64,000 nt of DNA from Mesorhizobium shangrilense. Lineage in GTDB: Bacteria > Pseudomonadota > Alphaproteobacteria > Rhizobiales > Rhizobiaceae. The stretch is from positions 45,507-109,506 of the forward strand of contig NZ_JBEWSZ010000011.1 of NCBI RefSeq assembly GCF_040537815.1, in the 5' to 3' direction. Positions within the stretch are counted from its first letter, which is position 1. The number at the start of each line of letters is the position of its first letter. The notes below the pieces were generated by a model that did not search any database, was not told the DNA's origin, and saw nothing but the letters and a program-made list of their open reading frames with translations. This document shows positions 50,756 to 59,779 of this stretch, one piece after another. The position numbers and the translations under genes were made by a program.

Positions 50756-52305
50756 GCATTACCGGGGCATATCAGACGATCAGTCTGCGCGACCCGGGTG
50801 CGCCAACGGTCGAGGCGCTGCTGCATGTCTGCGTGGCGCTGATGGTTGTTGGCCTGTCGGTTTCGTCCTTCGCGGTCTGGACGCCGTTCGGGGTTGTCGC
50901 GACCTTCATATTGACGCTGATCGTTTCAAATGCCGTGCCCGCGGGCATTCCTGTCGTGATCATCTGCGCCTTTCTCTACCAGAACCTCGTGGTCGCGTGG
51001 TTCACACCCTACATCCCCGACAACAACACGTTCGACGCCTTGCGCGGCACCAACTTCGTCATTCTGATGACCGCCTTCTGCATCTTCTTCGCGGCGTCGT
51101 TCCAGCACCGCGTGCGCGGCCTGACCGAACTGCGCCCATGGCTGTTGCTGAGCATCGTTTTGTGCGGAACGATCTGCTTTTATTTCGCCCTGGGCGCCGT
51201 ACATGGCGGCGCCAAGGACGCGGTCGTCTATTTCCGCAACACGATCACGCCGCTCGCCTGCTTCCACATCGCGGTCCTGGCCGCCAGCCTCTATCCGGTC
51301 GACCTGCGCAAGAGCATGCTGTGGCTCTGCGCAGGCGCGGTCATCTATGGCTATGTCGAGCTGATCTTCACCATGGATTTCCTTGGCCTGTTCCATGGCG
51401 ACCTCTACATCGAGCGCGACATTGCCAGGCAGATCGAAACCGGCGTCTGGGAAAAGGCGCTGCAGGAAACCGGCTTCGTGTTCCGGGGCCTGCAGGACGT
51501 GATGACGACGACCTTCTTCAACACACCGATGTTCAACGACATCCTGCCCAGCATCTTCCGCATAGGCGGGCCAAACTTCCATCCGATCAGCTATGCCTAT
51601 GGGCTGAGCATCATGGCGGCCTGGCTGCTGTTCAAGGGGCGCTGGCTGGTGCCGATCGCGGCCTTGCCGCTGTTACTGGTCATTGGGTCCAAGGGCGCGA
51701 CCTTCATGCTGCTTGTCGCGCTCGGCGCGCGCCTGGTCTACGGCCCCTCGCGCGCCAACCTGACGCTCGCCGGCGTGGTTGCCCTGGCCACGACCTGGAC
51801 GATGGCGGCAATCGCCTATGGTGCGACGCATGGCGACTACCACGTGCTCGGCCTCGCCGCCGGCATGCGCGACTTCCTGAGCAATCCGCTTGGGCAGGGA
51901 TTGGGGCTTGGCGGCAATCTGTCGAGCACATCGATCAATCTCGACTGGGCCGACGCGCAGGCAGCCGGCGCAGCCTCGGTGCCCGTCGAGAGCGCGGTTG
52001 GCGTCATGCTCTACCAGATGGGAATCGGCAGCTTGGTCTTCTTCGGCTTCCTGGTGGCGCTCGCGGTGGCGGTGCGCCGGCAGCTGATCGATACAGGCGA
52101 CCCGGATTTCCTGTTCGGCTTCGTCGGCATCGTCACCATCTCGGCCAATGCCGTGCTGCAGGAAGAGGCCTTCTACTCGCCCCTTGCGCTCGGCTTTTGC
52201 CTGCTGCTCGTCGGTGTGTCGCTGGGAACACGCTGGCGCGAACTGGCGGCGGAGAGAGCGGAAGCTTTGGCGCCGGTCAGGGACCGAACACCACAAGCTC
52301 CGTGA
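50752..52305 (+). CDS. O-antigen ligase/Wzy-like polysaccharide polymerase
   Basis: The 517-residue integral membrane protein has about 11-12 helices, starting VEALLHVCVALMVVGLSVSS. A large periplasmic loop lies roughly between residues 210 and 285 (FHGDLYIERDIARQIETG, then FNTPMFNDILPSIFRIGG). A later signature (LGLAAGMRDFLSNPLGQGLG, then LGGNLSSTSINLDW) resembles the conserved G-x-GLG region of polymerases and ligases. In a Wzx/Wzy pathway it would join repeat units on the periplasmic face. Its 3' end overlaps the convergent GNAT gene by 29 bases. Confidence 0.85.
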   Translation: MSITGAYQTISLRDPGAPTVEALLHVCVALMVVGLSVSSFAVWTPFGVVATFILTLIVSNAVPAGIPVVIICAFLYQNLVVAWFTPYIPDNNTFDALRGTNFVILMTAFCIFFAASFQHRVRGLTELRPWLLLSIVLCGTICFYFALGAVHGGAKDAVVYFRNTITPLACFHIAVLAASLYPVDLRKSMLWLCAGAVIYGYVELIFTMDFLGLFHGDLYIERDIARQIETGVWEKALQETGFVFRGLQDVMTTTFFNTPMFNDILPSIFRIGGPNFHPISYAYGLSIMAAWLLFKGRWLVPIAALPLLLVIGSKGATFMLLVALGARLVYGPSRANLTLAGVVALATTWTMAAIAYGATHGDYHVLGLAAGMRDFLSNPLGQGLGLGGNLSSTSINLDWADAQAAGAASVPVESAVGVMLYQMGIGSLVFFGFLVALAVAVRRQLIDTGDPDFLFGFVGIVTISANAVLQEEAFYSPLALGFCLLLVGVSLGTRWRELAAERAEALAPVRDRTPQAP

Positions 52306-53161
52306 AGGTCAGGTCTCCAAGCGAGGGAGGCTTCGGCCCTTTGAAATACTTCACGCCCTTCTTCGCGAAATAGTGCCCGACCAGGCCCGCGACCGGCTCG
52401 TTGGCGTCGACCGCGCAAAGCAGGATTCCGCGCCGCAACAGGTAGCGCCCCACGGCGCCGGCGCATTCAGCGAGATCCGAGAGCGAACGGCAATAGACGA
52501 CCTGGCACGACGGGATGAAGTGGTGCACGATCCGTCGCCGCATCAGCACCAGCGGAAACGCCGCACCGTCGCGGATGCAGATCAACGACAGGCAGCCTAG
52601 CGCGGCATGCTCCAGCAGCATGTATCGCTCCGCCTCGGACAGCATCGCCATTTCGAAGAGGTCGGCGCGGGCCTCCAGCACGCGCCAAGAACCCTTCACC
52701 GGATTCAAGGCGGGCAGGAAGGCAAACTGTCCATGCGAAAAAAGCTTGAAGCCGAATGCCTTGTTGAGCTTCACCGTCGACGGCGCCGGAGAAATGTTGA
52801 CATAGGTTACATCCTTCCGCTTGAGCACCATCGCGATCATCTTGGTGGCGTAGGGGCGGAATTCCGTGTCGACCGACCAGCTTGAAAGGTTGCAGCGGAT
52901 TTCATCGCCGCCCTCGCCCTGGTAGCGCGTGTAGAGGCTCAGCAACACGCCGACGACTTGGCCCGCCTTTGCCAGCGCAATGCCGTATCGCGGCAGGTCG
53001 TCGACGGCGGGCCGCCGCGACTGGCGGGCCAGCGCCCGTGCCCAATAGTCCCGGCTGCGCGTCGGAAAGCCCCGGCGCAGGCAATCGATGACGCCTTCCC
53101 AATCGTCTTCGCGGATTGGTCTGCATTCAACATCAGCAGGAAGCGCGCCAAGTACCGCCAT
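52277..53161 (-). CDS. GNAT-family acetyltransferase
   Basis: The 294-residue protein has an N-terminal GNAT fold (VECRPIREDDWEGVIDCLRR, IALAKAGQVVGVLLSLYTR, SSWSVDTEFRPYATKMIAMV and LKRKDVTYVNISPAPSTVKL, then NKAFGFKLFSHGQF). A second half of similar style carries MRRRIVHHFIPSCQVVYCRS. It probably acylates a sugar of the repeat unit. It is convergent with the polymerase gene and overlaps it. The promoter region to the right is short and AT-rich. I do not recognise a closer family. Confidence 0.75.
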   Translation of the reverse strand: MAVLGALPADVECRPIREDDWEGVIDCLRRGFPTRSRDYWARALARQSRRPAVDDLPRYGIALAKAGQVVGVLLSLYTRYQGEGGDEIRCNLSSWSVDTEFRPYATKMIAMVLKRKDVTYVNISPAPSTVKLNKAFGFKLFSHGQFAFLPALNPVKGSWRVLEARADLFEMAMLSEAERYMLLEHAALGCLSLICIRDGAAFPLVLMRRRIVHHFIPSCQVVYCRSLSDLAECAGAVGRYLLRRGILLCAVDANEPVAGLVGHYFAKKGVKYFKGPKPPSLGDLTFTELVVFGP

Positions 53162-53424
53162 AGTCCACTCGAGAATACAACCATGTCATTTAGAGATTTT
53201 CACCTGCAACCCGTGATAGTGAAAAACCATTAAAAATCCTTGCTGTCCTGGCCCGATTCATCTTCACATCACGACAGGTTGATGACCGCGAAGCAGCAGC
53301 AACTTCGCCGCTTCGGCGCCCAAGGCGTAGCCTGCGCAGCCTTGGAGAGGCTCCGGCCTCGGGGCGGAAGAACGCCGCGGGGACAGCCTCCCTGACCTCC
53401 AGTCTTGTAACGACACGCGATGTT

Positions 53425-54987
53425 TCAGGCCCTGGACGCCAGCACCCTTTGGGCGAAATGCGTCGGATTTGCACCGCCCTCAAGATCGCCGGCCAGAAGG
53501 TATTGAGTGATTTCATTCAGCGGCATCGGCTGGCCAAACAGATATCCCTGCTGCACGAAACAGCCGCAACTGGTCAGCCTGAGCGCCTGGCTCTCGGTCT
53601 CGATCCCTTCGGCGACGATATGCAGTTCCAGGGCCTGTGCGAGTTGAACGATTGCCTTGACCACGGCTTCGGCCTGCCGGTCGGCGCTGATGTCCCGGGC
53701 GAAAGAGCGATCGATCTTGATGACGTCCAACGGCAATCGCCTGATGTATGAAAGGCTCGAATAACCCGCTCCAAAATCGTCGAGGGCAATTCGGATGCCG
53801 AGCGCGCGAAAATGCGAAAGGCGCTCCTCGGCCTGATCGAAATCGATGAGCAGCAGGCTTTCCGTGATTTCGAGTTGAAGCGCGGAAGGCGGAAAACGAT
53901 AACGGGCCAGCGTCCTGGCGATCTGCTCGACCACCGAAGGGGACCGCAGGTGGCGCGTCGACAGATTGATCGACACATAATCGAGATGACCTTCGCGGAT
54001 CAGCGGGTACATCTCCCGGCAACAGCGATCGATCATCGCCTGGCCGAGTTCGACGATCAGTGAACTCTCCTCGGCCAGAGGGATAAACAGCCCGGGCAGG
54101 ATGAGCCCGCGCTCGGCATGCTGCCATCGTGCGAGCGCTTCCACCCCAACGACCGAGTTGCTCTGGGTGGAGATGATCGGCTGATACCAGGGCTCGATCT
54201 CTCCCGCCGCCACCGCGTTGCGCAATTCCGCTTCCAGGCCCTGGCGGCTCTCAAGCTCGGCCGCCATCGTGTCGTCGAATTCGGTCCATGTCGAACGCCC
54301 CGCCGACTTGGAGCGGTACAAGGCTATGTCGGCAAATCGCTGCAGCGTTGGCGAATCCGCCGCGTCGCGGGGGAAGCTGGCAATGCCGACCGAACAACTG
54401 ACGATCAACTGCAGGCGACCGCAATCGATGGGCTTGCCCATGGCCTCCATGACCTTGGTCGCGATCTCGCGGGCACGCTCGCTGTGAACCGGCGTCACGC
54501 AGATGACGCCGAATTCGTCACCACCCAGCCGGCCGGCCAGTTCCTGCCCCCCGCAGATTGCACGCAACCGGTCCGCAACCCCCAGCAGCACCGCATCTCC
54601 GACAGCGTGACCGTAATTGTCGTTGATCTCCTTGAACCGGTCGAGGTCTACAAACAGAAGCTGTACCGACCCGCCCTGAAGCTGCGCCGCACGGATGGCC
54701 GCGTCGAGGTCGCGAGCGAAACTGAACCGGTTGGCGAGCGTTGTCAGAGGATCGCGCTCCGCCAGGAACATGGCCTGCTGGCGCGAGGCCTCCAGTTCGT
54801 GCGTGCGGTCGAGGACGCGCATTTCCAGGTCGTTGGCCAGCACCGTCAGGTGGCTGTTGGCGTTATACAGTTCGAGTGACTTCGCCTCGAGCAGCCATTC
54901 CGCCTCTTCACGTGCTCGCCGTTCGCGTTGCAGACGCCGTTCGAGACGCGCAACGCGGTCGCCGGTGGGATCGGTTTCCGACAGCAT
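53425..54987 (-). CDS. GGDEF-EAL c-di-GMP enzyme
   Basis: The 520-residue protein starts with a coiled-coil N-terminus (about residues 1-75) with no sensor or membrane helix. The diguanylate cyclase domain follows, with an intact GGDEF at 155-159 (LFVDLDRFKEINDNYGHAVG precedes it). The phosphodiesterase domain has EALARWQHAERG, LEITESLLL, LDDFGAGYSSL and VIKIDRSFARDI, all catalytic residues being present. Both activities may therefore be intact. Its start directly follows the H-NOX stop codon (TAG then ATG, no gap), so the two are co-transcribed and probably partners. Confidence 0.93.
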   Translation of the reverse strand: MLSETDPTGDRVARLERRLQRERRAREEAEWLLEAKSLELYNANSHLTVLANDLEMRVLDRTHELEASRQQAMFLAERDPLTTLANRFSFARDLDAAIRAAQLQGGSVQLLFVDLDRFKEINDNYGHAVGDAVLLGVADRLRAICGGQELAGRLGGDEFGVICVTPVHSERAREIATKVMEAMGKPIDCGRLQLIVSCSVGIASFPRDAADSPTLQRFADIALYRSKSAGRSTWTEFDDTMAAELESRQGLEAELRNAVAAGEIEPWYQPIISTQSNSVVGVEALARWQHAERGLILPGLFIPLAEESSLIVELGQAMIDRCCREMYPLIREGHLDYVSINLSTRHLRSPSVVEQIARTLARYRFPPSALQLEITESLLLIDFDQAEERLSHFRALGIRIALDDFGAGYSSLSYIRRLPLDVIKIDRSFARDISADRQAEAVVKAIVQLAQALELHIVAEGIETESQALRLTSCGCFVQQGYLFGQPMPLNEITQYLLAGDLEGGANPTHFAQRVLASRA

Positions 54988-55542
54988 CTAGGCTATCGCA
55001 CCTGTCTTCTGGATCGAGAAACGAACGAACTTGTCGCCACAGTCTTCGTGCGCGCTTCGCTCTATCCGCACGGTCTCGCCATAGATTTGAGCCGCGCCAA
55101 GAATGAGGCCGGAGGCAAGAGCCTCGAAGGGACGGCTGCTGCGGTAGTCGAGATGCATTGCCCCATCACCGAGGCGCTCGGCCTGGAATTCGGGCAGCTC
55201 GGCATCGGGGTAGAGTTTTCGCACCTCCACATGGATGTGCCTGTCGATGCTTTCGAGGAAATCGAACAGAGTGGCTGCCGTCCTGAAGAAATCAGGGAAG
55301 GAAGCCTTGAAACGTCCGATCAAGTGTTGGCCGAACAGACCCAGCAACTCGTTTGGCGGCGTGTGGCTCTGCGCGGACAATGTGGTGACGAGAGATTGCA
55401 TCTCCTTGTGGTCATAAGTACCCACGGCAGTGTAGGCGCCGCCACTCGGCAGATCGGAAGCCTCGATGAGGTCATCCACCGCATCCGCTCCGTAGGTCTG
55501 CTCCACGAAACCCAGCAATTCCGTGAATACCATGCCCTTCAT
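54988..55542 (-). CDS. H-NOX (heme NO/O2-binding) sensor protein
   Basis: The 184-residue H-NOX protein has MKGMVFTELLGFVEQTYG at the start, the proximal heme ligand His104 in HVEVRKLYPDAELPEF, and the heme propionate motif Y-x-S-x-R (Tyr133, Ser135, Arg137). I cannot see the distal-pocket tyrosine that marks O2-binding forms, so it may be an NO-specific sensor. That needs modelling. The start at 55542 is preferred to a GTG at 55554 because homologues begin MKG. It forms an operon with the GGDEF-EAL gene, an arrangement known in several proteobacteria where NO lowers or raises c-di-GMP. Confidence 0.92.
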   Translation of the reverse strand: MKGMVFTELLGFVEQTYGADAVDDLIEASDLPSGGAYTAVGTYDHKEMQSLVTTLSAQSHTPPNELLGLFGQHLIGRFKASFPDFFRTAATLFDFLESIDRHIHVEVRKLYPDAELPEFQAERLGDGAMHLDYRSSRPFEALASGLILGAAQIYGETVRIERSAHEDCGDKFVRFSIQKTGAIA

Positions 55543-55952
55543 CTTGCCCCTCACCCGGCTATTCGATCTGCGTCAATCTTGAGCCTAGACCGCGCCACGC
55601 AATGTATAAATAACAGCATAATTAAGAATTAATGGACGCCCTTCTGTCATATCACAGTTATCAATCCAGGAGTTGCCAACGTCATCGCAATGCTGACTAC
55701 GGTCTGTATCGACAGGCATTCGATGATGCATGCAACCTTGTACACGTAACGCGGGAATAGACATGATCCAGGCTTTCTGATTCTCACCGATTTGCTCCTG
55801 AAGATCCAAAAAGCCTGCGGTGACCGCACGGATCGCGCAATCCCGGCCTGTTGCTTGCGCCGGCCAGGCAGCCTTGTTGCCGCAACGGCTGGCATGATAG
55901 CTGACCCGCTTCCCGGGGAAGTAAAACCGATCGTTGGAAAGAGAGGCGCCCG
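55543..55952. other. 410-base gap, promoter of the H-NOX operon, no gene
   Basis: The first 100 bases (about 55595-55640) are AT-rich and hold the minus-strand promoter. The remainder has no convincing open frame on either strand. It also contains the upstream region of the frameshifted DUF2493 gene. No repeat was found. Confidence 0.5.
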
Positions 55953-56391
55953 ATGCCTGTTCTGGTGTGCAGCGGTCGGGATTTCGTCGATCGCAATTGG
56001 TCGTTCCGGGAGCTGGATCGGATTGACCGCGATGAAGCCGGCATATCCATGGTCATTCATGGCTGTGCCCAGGGCGCCGACAGGCTCGCGGGCGAATGGG
56101 CAACTGATCGTGGGCGATCGGTTCGCCGAATTTCCCGCCGACTGGAAACCCATGGCAGGGCGGCTGGACCGATAAGGCACAGACAAATGATCGATGAAGG
56201 CGCGCCGGATCTGGTCGTCGCCGTCCTTGGTGGGCGGGGGCACGGCAAACATGGTCTCGCAAGCCAGGGCCGCCGGCATCCGCGTCATCGAGGTCACCGC
56301 CTTGAAGAGGAAGCGCAATGGACAGGTGGAGCAGTCCAACGGTTTTCCGTCCGGAATTGCGCACGACAAAGAGTTAGGCCGGCTGGGATGA
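55953..56391 (+). pseudogene. DUF2493 (SLOG-superfamily) gene, frameshifted
   Basis: The first part reads [20 protein letters not shown], then [19 protein letters not shown], the family start. The frame is then off by one over about 40 bases (the expected FAEFPADWK is in another frame). It returns for [20 protein letters not shown], then [11 protein letters not shown], and is lost again at a GGGGG run near 56238, after which [18 protein letters not shown] appears in the third frame. At least three indels are needed to restore it, so it is a decayed gene unless the sequence has errors. SLOG proteins bind nucleotides or ADP-ribose derivatives. Confidence 0.75.
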
Positions 56392-56440
56392 CCGGCGGCT
56401 TCAGGGAGATGCGTCTAGTTCCATGCCGTCCATGGCTGTA

Positions 56441-57073
56441 TCACGCTTTCGGGCGCCCCGCAGGATCGTGTGTCGGCCCGGTCGTGTCCGGGGCCATCTT
56501 CCTACGATCCAGGGATCGCGCCAGCCTGCCGAGTTCGATCGCCGCCGAGCCGGTCCGTTCCTTGTCTCCAGTGGCAATCAGGTCGAGCAGCAGCCCGGTG
56601 ATCGCCGAATGGATCAGCGAGGCATGGGCCAAGGCTTCCTTGCGGTCATAGCCCTGCCTTTCGAGACTTCGGGCGATGTAGTTGACCCATGCCTCCATGA
56701 TTTTCGCGCGCACCGGGCCGGGCAGCCCGACATCGGTGGCCGCGATGGCGATCGCTTCCAGCTGGAGCCGCACTCTGGCGAGCTCTGCCTCCTCCGACTG
56801 GATCTCCCAAAGGCGCAGAACGAAATCCTCAAGCGTGGCTCCGTCCTGGTCCAGGATTTCAACCGGCCCCATCTGCTCGCGCTCAAGCGTGTTGAGCACT
56901 TCGCTGATCATCCCCTCTTTCGAGCCGAAATGGTGCAACAGCGTTGGAGGCGTGACGCCCAGGTCCTTCGCAAGCGAGCGTAAGGAAAGGCTGCCCAATC
57001 CTGTTTGCGCAAGGTTGTCGATGATCCTTTGCAACAAGGCTGCACGGTTTTTCGGGTCTGGCGGTCGTCCCAC
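56441..57073 (-). CDS. TetR-family transcriptional regulator
   Basis: The 210-residue regulator has a helix-turn-helix at about 10-55 ([20 protein letters not shown], then [16 protein letters not shown]) followed by an all-helical effector domain. It is divergent from the dipeptide-type ABC operon and most likely represses it. An inverted repeat lies between the two genes. Its C-terminus ([18 protein letters not shown]) is polar and disordered-looking. The effector is unknown, but the operon suggests a peptide or a product of the M24 enzyme. Confidence 0.9.
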   Translation of the reverse strand: MGRPPDPKNRAALLQRIIDNLAQTGLGSLSLRSLAKDLGVTPPTLLHHFGSKEGMISEVLNTLEREQMGPVEILDQDGATLEDFVLRLWEIQSEEAELARVRLQLEAIAIAATDVGLPGPVRAKIMEAWVNYIARSLERQGYDRKEALAHASLIHSAITGLLLDLIATGDKERTGSAAIELGRLARSLDRRKMAPDTTGPTHDPAGRPKA

Positions 57074-57116
57074 GTGATCTTCCCCCCGGTTGGTTTTTGA
57101 CGCTTGACATATAACC

Positions 57117-57143
57117 TAACGATTGTAAGGGTAACAAGTGTTA
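57117..57143. promoter_or_regulatory. Probable TetR operator upstream of the dipeptide-type operon
   Basis: The inverted repeat reads TAAC-ga-TTGT - 7 bases - ACAA-gt-GTTA, 43 bases from the binding-protein start and 44 from the TetR start. Eight of ten pairs match. The spacing suits a TetR dimer of dimers or an extended dimer site. Confidence 0.6.
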
Positions 57144-57185
57144 ATTTAACGACTGCGCAGAAGCGCAGCAGGGGAGCACGATGTG

Positions 57186-58769
57186 ATGAAGAGCACAAAC
57201 AAGGTCCGCATGTCGGATCGCATGTTCGCGCGATTTCGAGAGAAACGAGGCTGGATGCCCGCTTTTGCGGTTTGCCTCGGCGCCGGTCTGATGGTCGCTG
57301 GACCGCAGGCGGTGAGTGCCGAGACGCCACAGGTAGGGGGTACATTACGCGCGGCATGGGTGGGCGGTGGGGCGGCGGACAAGCTCGATCCAACCACCTG
57401 GCTGACCATTATGGAATTGGCGCGGATCTCGGCCGTGTTCGACCGCCTGACGAAGATCAACGAGAACGGCAAGCCCGAATTGATGTTGGCGCAAGCGATC
57501 GCGCCGAACGCGGATGCGAGCGTCTGGACAGTGAAATTGCGCCCTGGGGTCAAGTTCCACGACGGCACGCCGCTGACTGCCAGGGACGTGCTTTACTCGT
57601 TCAAATCCGCGGTGGCGCGCGGCTATTTCGCTGGCGCGAACTTTTCGATGATCGACCTCGAAAAAAGCCGGGTCGTGGACGACCTGACGGTCGAATTCGT
57701 CTTGAATGCCCCCAATGCCGAGTTCGACCGTGTCGTCTCGGATGCAAGTGCGTCGATCATCAAGGACGGGACCACCGATTTCTCAACGACGGCAATCGGA
57801 ACCGGGCCTTACAAGATCGTCAACTGGGTTCCCGGCGTCCGCACGGAACTGGCCCGAAACGAGGCCTATTGGGGAAGTCCGGTGGCGCTGGACAAGCTCG
57901 ACATGATCGAGATCGACGACGATAACGCTCGGATCAACGCGCTTCTCTCGGGCCAGATCGATCTTGCCGTGAATGTCCCGCCCTATTTCGCGGCGCAGCT
58001 TGAAGGGGCGTCCGGATATTCCGTCGTCTATGGCAGTGGCTCCACCGCCCCGGCCTTTTACATGCGCCAGGACAAGCCGCCCTTCGACAAGGTCGAAGTG
58101 CGCCAGGCGCTGCGCCTGGCCATCGATCGCAAGAAATGTGTCGAAGTGGCGCTCGATGGTCGTGGCACCGTGGGGAACGACCTCTTCGGCCCCTCCCATC
58201 CCTCCTACGCCCGCGACATTCCGCAGCGGGAATACGATCCGGAAGGCGCACGCAAGCTGCTCGACAAGGCCGGTGTCGGCGAGCTCGAGGTAGAGCTTGT
58301 GACCGCCCCGGTCGTGGGCATGCTGGAATGCGCGACGGTGTTCAAGGAAAGCGCCAAGAAGGCGGGGATCGACATCTCGATCCGACAGATCAGTCCCGCC
58401 GACCTTTACAACACCCAGTCGGTCTATCTCCAGGTGCCATTCGGAACGACTGAATGGAAGGGCGTTTCCTTCCAGGAAATGGCCCGTACCGGGTTGCTTC
58501 AGGCCTCTTATGCCAACGAGACGGCGAACAAGAAACCAGCCTTTGACGCGGCCTTCGCCAAAGCCGAGGCAGAGCTCGACCCCAACGCCCGAAACGGCCA
58601 GTTCGCGGCCTTGCAACGCTCGCTCTGGGACGATGGCGGATACATCGTCTGGGGCATCCAGACCCCGGTCACGGCGTTCAGCGACAGCGTCGGAGGTTAT
58701 GAGGGGCTGGCTGGCGCCGAAGTCGGCTTCCTGCCGTCCGGTCTGGGCAATCTCTGGATCAAGCACTGA
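57186..58769 (+). CDS. Dipeptide/oligopeptide ABC transporter substrate-binding protein (SBP_bac_5)
   Basis: The 527-residue protein has a signal region with an extended positive N-terminus (about residues 1-44, ending SAE). The class-C binding-protein core has VGGTLRAAWVGGGAADKLDP, AQAIAPNADASVWTVKLRPG, VKFHDGTPLTARDVLYSF, TTAIGTGPYKIVNWVPG and YDPEGARKLLDKAG. It is the DppA/OppA/NikA type that binds peptides or other large polar ligands. It leads the operon binding protein, DppB, DppC, fused ATPase and M24 peptidase. The start at 57186 follows GGGGAG. Confidence 0.92.
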   Translation: MKSTNKVRMSDRMFARFREKRGWMPAFAVCLGAGLMVAGPQAVSAETPQVGGTLRAAWVGGGAADKLDPTTWLTIMELARISAVFDRLTKINENGKPELMLAQAIAPNADASVWTVKLRPGVKFHDGTPLTARDVLYSFKSAVARGYFAGANFSMIDLEKSRVVDDLTVEFVLNAPNAEFDRVVSDASASIIKDGTTDFSTTAIGTGPYKIVNWVPGVRTELARNEAYWGSPVALDKLDMIEIDDDNARINALLSGQIDLAVNVPPYFAAQLEGASGYSVVYGSGSTAPAFYMRQDKPPFDKVEVRQALRLAIDRKKCVEVALDGRGTVGNDLFGPSHPSYARDIPQREYDPEGARKLLDKAGVGELEVELVTAPVVGMLECATVFKESAKKAGIDISIRQISPADLYNTQSVYLQVPFGTTEWKGVSFQEMARTGLLQASYANETANKKPAFDAAFAKAEAELDPNARNGQFAALQRSLWDDGGYIVWGIQTPVTAFSDSVGGYEGLAGAEVGFLPSGLGNLWIKH

Positions 58770-58790
58770 TCGCAGGGAGAGCGGGATCGC

Positions 58791-59777
58791 ATGATGAGCC
58801 TGAAACCGACCTTTGGCGCCAACACGATAAGCCGGTTCCTGTTGACCCGGTCCATTTCCGGGGCCGGCCTCGTCTTCGTGGTCTGCCTGGCGACCTTCAT
58901 TGCCGTAACCCTGCTGCCCGGCGACGCAGCCAATTTCGTCTCCGGGCGCTCGGCCAGTCCCGAGAGGCTGGCCGAGGTGCGCGAACGTCTCAACCTCAAC
59001 GATCCCGTCGCCCAGCGCTTCCTTCGCTGGGGGCTGAAGGCGGTGCAGGGCGATCTGGGGCCGGCGCTCACTTCGCCGAGGCCGGTTTCCGAGATCATCA
59101 CGCCCCGGCTGCGAAACAGCCTGATCCTGGCGGGCATTGCGGCGACGCTCTTGGTGCCGCTCGCCGTGGCGACCGGCGCCCTTGCCGGCGCGCTGGCCGG
59201 CGGAGGCATGGATCGCAGCCTGTCGGTCATCTCGCTGGTCCTGCTGTCGATGCCGGAGTTCTTCCTGGGGACGCTGCTGGCCTATTGGCTTGGCGTCAAA
59301 TGGCATCTGTTCCCGCCCATCGCGCTCTTCGATGCGGCGCAAGGTCCATGGAGCAACCCTGCGGTTCTTGTACTGCCATGCCTCACACTGGTCATCACCA
59401 ATCTGGGCTATCCGGCACGGATCATCCGCGCCAACGTGGCGGAAGCGATGAGCGGGCGAGTGGTCCTGACCGCGCGGCTCAACGGGATTCCCGAGGGCCG
59501 TATCGTCTGGAAATACGCGCTGCGCAACTGTCTCGCGCCGGGCATCCAGGTCATCTCGCTCACCCTGCTCTACCTCCTGGGCGGCATCATCGTGGTCGAG
59601 AACGTGTTCCAGTTCCCTGGCATCGGAACGCTCGCGGTCGAAGCCACCCAGCAACGCGACTTGAATGTCGTGCTTGGCCTCGTCGCCACGATCACCGTGA
59701 TCTACGCGCTGGTCATGCTGCTGACCGACACGCTGATCATCCTGGTGACGCCCAAGCTGCGAACTTTGAGGTTCTGA
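58791..59777 (+). CDS. Dipeptide-type ABC transporter permease, DppB-like
   Basis: The 328-residue membrane protein is of the DppB/OppB group. Features are a first helix near residue 25, the substrate-dwelling loop LPGDAANFVSGRSASPERLA, the EAA loop RANVAEAMSGRVVLTARLNG, then IPEGRIVWKYALRNCLAPGI, and a C-terminal VVENVFQFPGIGTLAVEATQ. Two ATGs (58791, 58794) are adjacent; the first is used. It precedes the DppC-like gene by two bases and they form a channel together. Confidence 0.92.
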   Translation: MMSLKPTFGANTISRFLLTRSISGAGLVFVVCLATFIAVTLLPGDAANFVSGRSASPERLAEVRERLNLNDPVAQRFLRWGLKAVQGDLGPALTSPRPVSEIITPRLRNSLILAGIAATLLVPLAVATGALAGALAGGGMDRSLSVISLVLLSMPEFFLGTLLAYWLGVKWHLFPPIALFDAAQGPWSNPAVLVLPCLTLVITNLGYPARIIRANVAEAMSGRVVLTARLNGIPEGRIVWKYALRNCLAPGIQVISLTLLYLLGGIIVVENVFQFPGIGTLAVEATQQRDLNVVLGLVATITVIYALVMLLTDTLIILVTPKLRTLRF

Positions 59778-59779
59778 GA

